Source of the DNA: Prevotella sp.
GTDB taxonomy: Bacteria > Bacteroidota > Bacteroidia > Bacteroidales > Bacteroidaceae
DNA: 11,200 nt
Direction: 5' to 3'
Assembly (NCBI GenBank): GCA_017442765.1
Contig: JAFRZC010000025.1
Location: 1 to 11,200, forward strand
The number at the start of each line of letters is the position of its first letter. The stretch's first letter is position 1. Under the pieces are notes generated by a model, which was given only the letters and a program-made list of their open reading frames with translations, ran no database searches and was not told the origin of the DNA. Shown piece after piece: positions 6,944-11,200 of the stretch. The translations under genes were made by a program, and so were the position numbers.

Positions 6944-8032
6944 CTATTTAATGTAAAGATTAAGCGCGACCACAATGGTCATCAAGACAAGATTGATGAG
7001 CGAAAGCGGCATCAGATATTTCCATTCCAGTTTAAGTATCTGGTCTATACGCAGACGGGGGAACGTCCAGCGCACCCACATCAGCAACCATACCACAGCA
7101 AATGTCTTCGCCATGAACCAGACTATCCCCGGAACATAGTTCATGGCGGCATCAAAGCCATCGACTCCGATATTCACGGGAGCCCAGCCGCCAAGGAACA
7201 CAGTTGCCGCAATGCCTGAAATCACAAAGAGATTGAGGTATTCCGCCAAATAGAAAAATCCGAAGCCCATGCCCGAATACTCCGTGTGGTGACCGGCTGT
7301 CAGCTCGCTCTCGGCCTCGGCCATGTCGAACGGCCCGCGGTTGGCCTCAGCATTACCTGCCACGAGGAACACCAGAAAAGCTATCAGCGCAGGAATATGC
7401 CCCTGGAATATCAGCCATTTCCATGCGCCCGTCTGTGCTTCTACTATTCCACTAACTTGCAGTGTTCCGGTAAGAACAACCGCGGTGATTAAACAAAGGC
7501 AGAGCGACATCTCGTATGAAATCATCTGCACGGCGGCACGCATGGCGGATACCACCGAATATTTGTTGTTGCTGCCCCATCCGGCAAGGAAGATGCCCAC
7601 AACCCCAATTGAGGATATAGCCGTAATGAGGAAGATGCCCACGTTAAAGTCGAGCACCCCTGCACCCTTGTTCCAAGGCAGGAACGAGAACGTTCCCACC
7701 GAGGCTATCAGTACCAGGAACGGAGCTACCGCGTAGAGGAGCTTGTCGGCCTTGTCAACGAAGAAAATCTCTTTGATGAGCATCTTCAGCACATCGGCAA
7801 AAACCTGGAAGATACCCCAAGGGCCAACGCGCATCGGGCCAAGACGGCACTGGAAGTAGGCGCAGACCTTTCGCTCCATGAATATCAATACAATTGCGAT
7901 GAGCGCGTAGGCTGTCAGGATGATCAACCCCACAACGATGCACTCAATCAATATCGACCAGAAATCTCCGAGCCCTAATGTGTTTCGGAGAAGACCATCG
8001 AACCATTGTGTCACTATTGAGAAATCAAACAT
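6944..8032 (-). CDS. nuoH: NADH-quinone oxidoreductase subunit H (quinone-site membrane subunit)
   Basis: Membrane subunit that joins the peripheral arm to the membrane arm and forms part of the quinone chamber, 362 aa (E. coli 325), about eight helices. Hallmarks are ERKVCAYFQCRLGPMRVGP (53-71), FADVLKMLIKE (78-88) and the acidic loop AEANRGPFDMAEAESEL (228-244) followed by TAGHHTEYSGM, where E. coli has [28 protein letters not shown]. These acidic residues line the proton/quinone coupling path. A late RIDQILKLEWKYLMPLSL segment matches the family C-terminus. It lies 13 bp after nuoCD with a purine-rich but weak ribosome binding site. No truncation is visible. Confidence 0.98.
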   Translation of the reverse strand: MFDFSIVTQWFDGLLRNTLGLGDFWSILIECIVVGLIILTAYALIAIVLIFMERKVCAYFQCRLGPMRVGPWGIFQVFADVLKMLIKEIFFVDKADKLLYAVAPFLVLIASVGTFSFLPWNKGAGVLDFNVGIFLITAISSIGVVGIFLAGWGSNNKYSVVSAMRAAVQMISYEMSLCLCLITAVVLTGTLQVSGIVEAQTGAWKWLIFQGHIPALIAFLVFLVAGNAEANRGPFDMAEAESELTAGHHTEYSGMGFGFFYLAEYLNLFVISGIAATVFLGGWAPVNIGVDGFDAAMNYVPGIVWFMAKTFAVVWLLMWVRWTFPRLRIDQILKLEWKYLMPLSLINLVLMTIVVALNLYIK

Positions 8033-8045
8033 GTTCTTTTAATTT

Positions 8046-9614
8046 TTACCTGTCAATATCTGGAATTACAATGTCAATGGCAGCCGTTGTCGTCACCAGG
8101 TCGGCAATCTTCTGCCCGCGCAGCATCGGGTCGAGTGCGCCGACAAGGCTCAAGCCCATCGGGCGCATCTTCAAGCGATACGGACTCTTGTCGCCCTTCG
8201 AGTCGATATACACACCGAACTCACCGCTGGCACCCTCTACCGAGAAATACCATTGTCCCTCTGGGAGCTTGATGATAGGTTTCTGCTTCACATAGAAGTC
8301 GCCTTCGGGAATGTTGTCGATAAGCTGCTCGATGATGTTCAGGCTCTGGTACATCTCCTGTATGTGAACCAGATAGCGGTCCATAGAGTCGCAGCCTGTG
8401 AGTGTTATCTGCTCCCACTCTACCTTGTCGTACATGTCGTAGGGATGTGACTTGCGCACGTCGTTTTTCCAACCCGAGGCACGACCGGCCGGACCGGTCA
8501 CACCATAGTTGATGCAATCCTCGCGGTTCATCATGCCGACTTTCTCGAAACGTTTGTGGGTGATGATATTGTCGCCGAAGACATCCATATACTCCTGTAT
8601 CATCGGACGGAGATACGTGCAGAGCGCTTTCACATTTTGGACAAAGTTCGGATCGATGTCATCTTGAAGGCCACCGATGCGATAGTAATTCTGGATGAGT
8701 CGCCCGCCTGTTGTCTCCTCCATCACGTTGAGCACATGCTCACGGTCGCGCATACAATAGAGGAATGCGGTCAGCGCACCCAAGTCCTGTGCACAGCATC
8801 CGCAATAGAGCAGATGCGAGTCAAGGCGTTGCAGCTCGTCCATGATGGTGCGGACATATTTGATGCGATCGGTCAGTTCGACCTCCAAAGCTTCTTCTAT
8901 CACTCCGACGAGGGCATGGCGGTGCATCATGGCACTCAGATAGTTAAGGCGGTCGGTTAAAGCAAGTGTTTGCGGATAGGTGTAGCTCTCGCACATCTTT
9001 TCTATGCCGCGATGGATATAGCCCAGATGCGGATAGACGCGCTTCACGGTCTCGCCGTCGAGCACGGTCTGCAGGCGGAGCACGCCGTGCGTACTGGGAT
9101 GTTGCGGTCCGATGTTCACTGTATAGTCCTCATCGCCGAAGAGCATGTTCTTTTTCTCTACGAGTCGGCCGTGCTTATCCAGCGAGTACTCATAGCCAAA
9201 ACCGGGCTCCTCGTCGTCCTCAAGCGAATAGCTGTCGTCGCCCTTCCAGTCCTTACGGAAAGGGTAGCCCTTGAAGTCGTTGCGCAGATAGAGCCTCCGC
9301 ATGTCGGGATGACCAAGGAACTTGATGCCGAAGAAGTCATACGCCTCACGCTCCAGCAAGTCGGCCACCCGCCAGATGCGGCTGACGGTAGGGATAACAT
9401 AATCGCGCTCTCCCACCCTGCTTGCCAAGGTTTTCACAGAGATGCGCTCGTGCGTCGCAGTATTCTCAAGGATGTAGATGCATCCAAGTCCCTCTTCCTG
9501 ACCGAAATCCTCGCCGATGATGGTAACGAGGTAGTCGAAGTGCTGCTCTTCCTTGAGTTTCTTCATCTCGGGGACAAACTCCTCGAAACCGAAAATTCTG
9601 TGTTCTAATTTCAT
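8046..9614 (-). CDS. nuoCD: Fused NADH-quinone oxidoreductase subunits C and D
   Basis: Peripheral-arm subunit of 522 aa combining the 30-kDa (NuoC) and 49-kDa (NuoD) proteins. The NuoC part (about 1-125) carries EREAYDFFGIKFLGHPDMRRLYL (88-110). A charged linker (about 126-160) leads to NuoD, which opens with the quinone-site motif NIGPQHPSTHGVLR (167-180). His172 and His176 lie in that motif, and Tyr225 in DRLNY is equivalent to the quinone-binding tyrosine. The C-terminus ends in DIVIPDIDR, as the family does. Fusion is usual in E. coli and in Bacteroidota. The start overlaps the nuoB stop by 4 bp, with GGAGGAG five bases upstream. Fusion length is shorter than E. coli (about 600) mainly in NuoC and the linker. 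Confidence 0.98.
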   Translation of the reverse strand: MKLEHRIFGFEEFVPEMKKLKEEQHFDYLVTIIGEDFGQEEGLGCIYILENTATHERISVKTLASRVGERDYVIPTVSRIWRVADLLEREAYDFFGIKFLGHPDMRRLYLRNDFKGYPFRKDWKGDDSYSLEDDEEPGFGYEYSLDKHGRLVEKKNMLFGDEDYTVNIGPQHPSTHGVLRLQTVLDGETVKRVYPHLGYIHRGIEKMCESYTYPQTLALTDRLNYLSAMMHRHALVGVIEEALEVELTDRIKYVRTIMDELQRLDSHLLYCGCCAQDLGALTAFLYCMRDREHVLNVMEETTGGRLIQNYYRIGGLQDDIDPNFVQNVKALCTYLRPMIQEYMDVFGDNIITHKRFEKVGMMNREDCINYGVTGPAGRASGWKNDVRKSHPYDMYDKVEWEQITLTGCDSMDRYLVHIQEMYQSLNIIEQLIDNIPEGDFYVKQKPIIKLPEGQWYFSVEGASGEFGVYIDSKGDKSPYRLKMRPMGLSLVGALDPMLRGQKIADLVTTTAAIDIVIPDIDR

Positions 9615-10375
9615 GCGTTCTCCTCCCCCTCTCTGGTTGACGAGTTGTTTGTCTCATTGGTGAGCTGACCACTTGTCAACTCGTCAACTTGTTTACTTGT
9701 CAACTCATTTACAAAATCCTCAGGCACGTCGGTCACGACAATGGGCGTCTCTTTTCTCTTGTAGATAAGCTCCTCGTTGGAAATGCCCAAGAGCCGCTCC
9801 TCCTTCGTCTGCTTGTGGTTTGCACCGCCAAAGAATTTCTCTATCTTTACCTTGCGCTGCAGCTGCATCATGCCGTAGAGGATTGCCTCGGGACGCGGCG
9901 GGCAGCCGGGGATAAACACATCGACCGGTATAATCTCCTCGATGCCTTTCACCACATGATAGCTCTGCTTGAAGGGGCCTCCGCTGATGGCACAGCCTCC
10001 GACAGCAATCACATACTTCGGCTCGGCCATCTCGTCGTAGAGACGTTTCAGGGCGGGAGCCATCTTGTGGGTAATCGTACCGGCACACATGATGAGGTCG
10101 GCCTGCCGAGGCGAGTTGCGCGTCACCTCAAAGCCGAAGCGCGAGAAGTCGTATCGGGCACAGCCGACGGCCATAAACTCGATACCGCAGCACGAAGTAG
10201 CAAATGTCAGCGACCAGAGCGAGTTGCTCCGACCCCAGTTGATGGCCTGGTCGAGCGAGCCGACAACGAGGTTCACGCCACCCTCGTGAAGTTCATCCAC
10301 AATACGCTCAAGAGCCGTATTATCCTTGAACTCGTCATAAGGAATACTCTTGATACGAGGTTTTCTTACTTCCAT
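9611..10375 (-). CDS. nuoB: NADH-quinone oxidoreductase subunit B (N2 cluster) with repeat-derived C-terminal tail
   Basis: Peripheral-arm subunit carrying [4Fe-4S] cluster N2, which hands electrons to quinone; 254 aa against 220 in E. coli. Cluster ligands are visible: the Cys62-Cys63 pair in FATSCCGIEFMA, Cys128 in VGGCAISGGPF and Cys158 in FIPGCPPRPEA. Residues to about 220 are family-like or a species-variable tail. Residues about 223-247 (NELTSKQVDELTSGQ, then NNSSTRE) come from the 8-bp-period repeat at 9636-9712, related to the one in nuoN and read in the same frame. The stop overlaps the nuoCD start (ATGA) and the start overlaps nuoA by 10 bp. AAAGGAG lies seven bases before the ATG. 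The tail is beyond the cluster fold, so function is probably kept. Confidence 0.97.
   Translation of the reverse strand: MEVRKPRIKSIPYDEFKDNTALERIVDELHEGGVNLVVGSLDQAINWGRSNSLWSLTFATSCCGIEFMAVGCARYDFSRFGFEVTRNSPRQADLIMCAGTITHKMAPALKRLYDEMAEPKYVIAVGGCAISGGPFKQSYHVVKGIEEIIPVDVFIPGCPPRPEAILYGMMQLQRKVKIEKFFGGANHKQTKEERLLGISNEELIYKRKETPIVVTDVPEDFVNELTSKQVDELTSGQLTNETNNSSTREGEENA
9620..9626 (-). promoter_or_regulatory. Strong Shine-Dalgarno for nuoCD inside the nuoB tail
   Basis: The minus strand reads GGAGGAG five bases before the nuoCD ATG, within the last codons of nuoB (REGEENA). Together with the 4-bp stop/start overlap this suggests coupled translation. Good Shine-Dalgarno matches are not the rule in Bacteroidota, so it helps fix the start. 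It lies immediately beyond the repeat-derived part of nuoB. Confidence 0.65.
9636..9712. repeat. 8-bp-period inverted repeat embedded in the 3' end of nuoB
   Basis: Clear octamers on the plus strand run from 9673 to 9712: TTGTCAAC, TCGTCAAC, TTGTTTAC, TTGTCAAC and TCATTTAC. The opposite arm includes GTTGACGAGTTG (9636-9647), a perfect 12-bp inverted match to 9677-9688. It shares 22 identical bases with the nuoN insert and encodes the same peptide signature, VN-x-LTSKQVD followed by NNSSTR. The middle part (9648-9672) is more diverged. Confidence 0.88.
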
Positions 10376-10716
10376 TCCAGCGCTCCTTTCCGCCAGGCGT
10401 ATGCCAAGCCAAACACAAGAACCAGCAAGAAGAAACCGATGCTGACGAGTGCCATCGGTCCGAATTGCCTGACAACCACTGCCCAGGGGTAGAGGAAGAC
10501 GGTCTCAATGTCGAACACCAGAAACAGGATGGCAAACAAATAGAAGCCCACCGACACTGGCAGCCACGAGGAGCCGCGCGTCGGTATGCCACACTCATAA
10601 GGCTCACCCTTAACCCTGTTGTACGAACGCGGACCAATCAGCTTGGCAATCACGTATGCGCCTACCACCAAGACAACAGCCGTCAGTAAAACGGTTATTA
10701 AAAGTGTGAAGTTCAT
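10366..10716 (-). CDS. nuoA: NADH-quinone oxidoreductase subunit A
   Basis: First gene of the operon: membrane subunit of 116 aa (family about 120-147) with three predicted helices. The hallmark loop and helix are clear: EPYECGIPT with Cys42, then GFYLFAILFLVFDIETVFLYPWAV (57-80), including the Asp69/Glu71 pair near the quinone chamber. The C-terminus overlaps nuoB by 10 bp. The ATG at 10716 gives a standard N-terminus. No Shine-Dalgarno precedes it; instead a 14-bp AT-rich palindrome ends five bases upstream, as is common for AU-rich leaders in this phylum. Confidence 0.97.
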   Translation of the reverse strand: MNFTLLITVLLTAVVLVVGAYVIAKLIGPRSYNRVKGEPYECGIPTRGSSWLPVSVGFYLFAILFLVFDIETVFLYPWAVVVRQFGPMALVSIGFFLLVLVFGLAYAWRKGALEWK

Positions 10717-10720
10717 AAAA

Positions 10721-10734
10721 TTATAACGTTATAA
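10721..10734. repeat. Perfect 14-bp palindrome in the nuoA leader
   Basis: TTATAACGTTATAA is perfectly self-complementary and ends four bases upstream of the nuoA start codon. With the preceding bases it can be read as two octamers (AATTATAA, CGTTATAA) resembling units of the nuoL-nuoM array. It could be a binding site, a translation-blocking hairpin or just repeat debris. A second small stem (GCTTA/TAAGC, 10742-10755) lies between it and the promoter. Confidence 0.6.
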
Positions 10735-10760
10735 ATTAATAGCTTATTTTTAAGCGAGTG

Positions 10761-10791
10761 CAAAGGTACAAAAAAATCGGCTATAAACAAA
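10761..10791 (-). promoter_or_regulatory. Bacteroidota-type housekeeping promoter for the nuo operon
   Basis: On the minus strand TTTG (complement of 10788-10791) is followed after 19 bases by TACCTTTG (complement of 10761-10768). This is an exact match to the known Bacteroides consensus TTTG-N19-TAnnTTTG. Transcription would start at about 10753-10758, giving a leader of about 40 bases before the nuoA ATG. Upstream (10792-10870) the DNA is A/T-rich, as expected for an upstream element. It is the only convincing promoter I see for the operon. Confidence 0.85.
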
Positions 10792-10911
10792 TTTTCATTC
10801 AAAAAACATCAAAATAAAAACTGTTGTTCCATTTTACATTCAAATTTTGATAAAATTCTGATACTAAAAAATGTTAACCAGTGGTGTGAAAGATACAGCT
10901 CTCACCGCCGG

Positions 10912-10944
10912 AAGTGTTAAAACCCAATTTCCGTTTTAACATTT
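10912..10944. repeat. Short inverted repeat upstream of the nuo promoter, possible terminator
   Basis: TGTTAAAAC (10915-10923) pairs perfectly with GTTTTAACA (10933-10941) around a nine-base loop. The stem extends to 12 pairs with one G-T. It is AT-rich with no clean T-run on either side, so an intrinsic terminator for a neighbouring gene beyond the window is possible but weak. Confidence 0.4.
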
Positions 10945-10985
10945 CAAAAATTCCCCTATCGTCCCTTTCACTCCCCCTCAATCCA

Positions 10986-11151
10986 CTTTTCACTCTTCAC
11001 TTTTCACTCTTCACTTCCCAAACATATATGTTTCACCACCCGAAAGACGGTCTTTCGCAGGGTAAAAGACGGTCTTTCGCCACCCGAAACATAGATCTCC
11101 CGTAGCTGAGAGATATATGTTTCAGAAGTAAGAGGTGAGAGGTAAGGGGCG
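10986..11151. repeat. Compact composite repeat element with inverted 7-bp arrays
   Basis: Left flank: five 7-bp units (CTTTTCA, CTCTTCA, CTTTTCA, CTCTTCA, CTTCCCA; 10986-11020). Right flank: four 7-bp purine units (AGAAGTA, AGAGGTG, AGAGGTA, AGGGGCG; 11124-11151), whose complement resembles the left array. The core holds a perfect palindrome AAACATATATGTTT (11020-11033), then two copies of AAAGACGGTCTTTCGC 22 bp apart (11043-11058, 11065-11080). Last is a 14-bp arm hairpin (11086-11099 against 11110-11123, 13 of 14 pairs). TTTC(A/G)CCACCCGAAA also occurs twice. No gene is supported. It looks like a small non-autonomous repeat unit; mobility is inferred only. Confidence 0.7.
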
Positions 11152-11200
11152 AGTATTTCCGTATGTCACTGTTTTGCAGCAACTTACACAGCACTCCCCA

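Larger units (their letters stand above)
10717..11200. other. Intergenic region upstream of nuoA
   Basis: No gene is supported. From nuoA outward it holds the leader palindrome, the promoter, an A/T-rich stretch to about 10880, the inverted repeat at 10912-10944 and the composite element at 10986-11151. The final 49 bases (11152-11200) show nothing recognisable. A 63-codon open frame on the plus strand (10914-11105) runs through the repeats, has low-complexity composition and is not believed to be a gene. Confidence 0.6.

Overview
The window is a Bacteroidota chromosome segment, most likely from a Prevotella/Bacteroides-type member of the Bacteroidales. Four things point there: NuoC and NuoD are fused, the gene order is nuoA-B-CD-H-I-J-K-L-M-N, no nuoE, nuoF or nuoG lies among these genes, and a Bacteroidota-type promoter (TTTG-N19-TACCTTTG) sits before nuoA. 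The tandem-repeat and palindrome families here also look like those I remember from Prevotella-like genomes, but that is memory and was not searched. Genus and species cannot be fixed from the window.

Layout, in transcription order (all genes on the minus strand, right to left). Bases 11200-10737 hold no gene. They contain a compact repeat element (10986-11151), a short inverted repeat (10912-10944) and an AT-rich stretch ending in the nuoA promoter. The operon then runs nuoA (10716-10366), nuoB (10375-9611), nuoCD (9614-8046), nuoH (8032-6944), nuoI (6941-6402), nuoJ (6393-5872), nuoK (5875-5564), nuoL (5549-3573), nuoM (3532-2051) and nuoN (1979-486). Junctions are overlapping or 2-14 bp from nuoA to nuoL, then loosen to 40 bp (nuoL-nuoM) and 71 bp (nuoM-nuoN). 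Bases 485-1 hold no gene; two nested palindromic repeat modules fill most of that space.

Together the genes encode the quinone-reducing connecting module (NuoB, NuoCD, NuoI) and the complete proton-pumping membrane arm (NuoA, H, J, K, L, M, N) of respiratory complex I. The NADH-oxidising module is absent from the window, so this resembles the 11-subunit enzyme, counting NuoC and NuoD separately, whose electron donor is uncertain.

The most unusual content is repetitive DNA. Related 8-bp-period inverted repeats lie in frame inside two genes of this operon: a loop of NuoN and the C-terminal tail of NuoB. They have the same orientation and reading frame, and the stop codons that a pure array would create are altered. 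A different 8-bp array fills the nuoL-nuoM spacer and supplies the nuoL stop codon. A 7-bp-period inverted element lies upstream of the promoter, and large nested palindromes follow nuoN. NuoM also lacks the usual TM7 lysine. I see no new enzyme system; the candidate novelty is the behaviour of these repeats.
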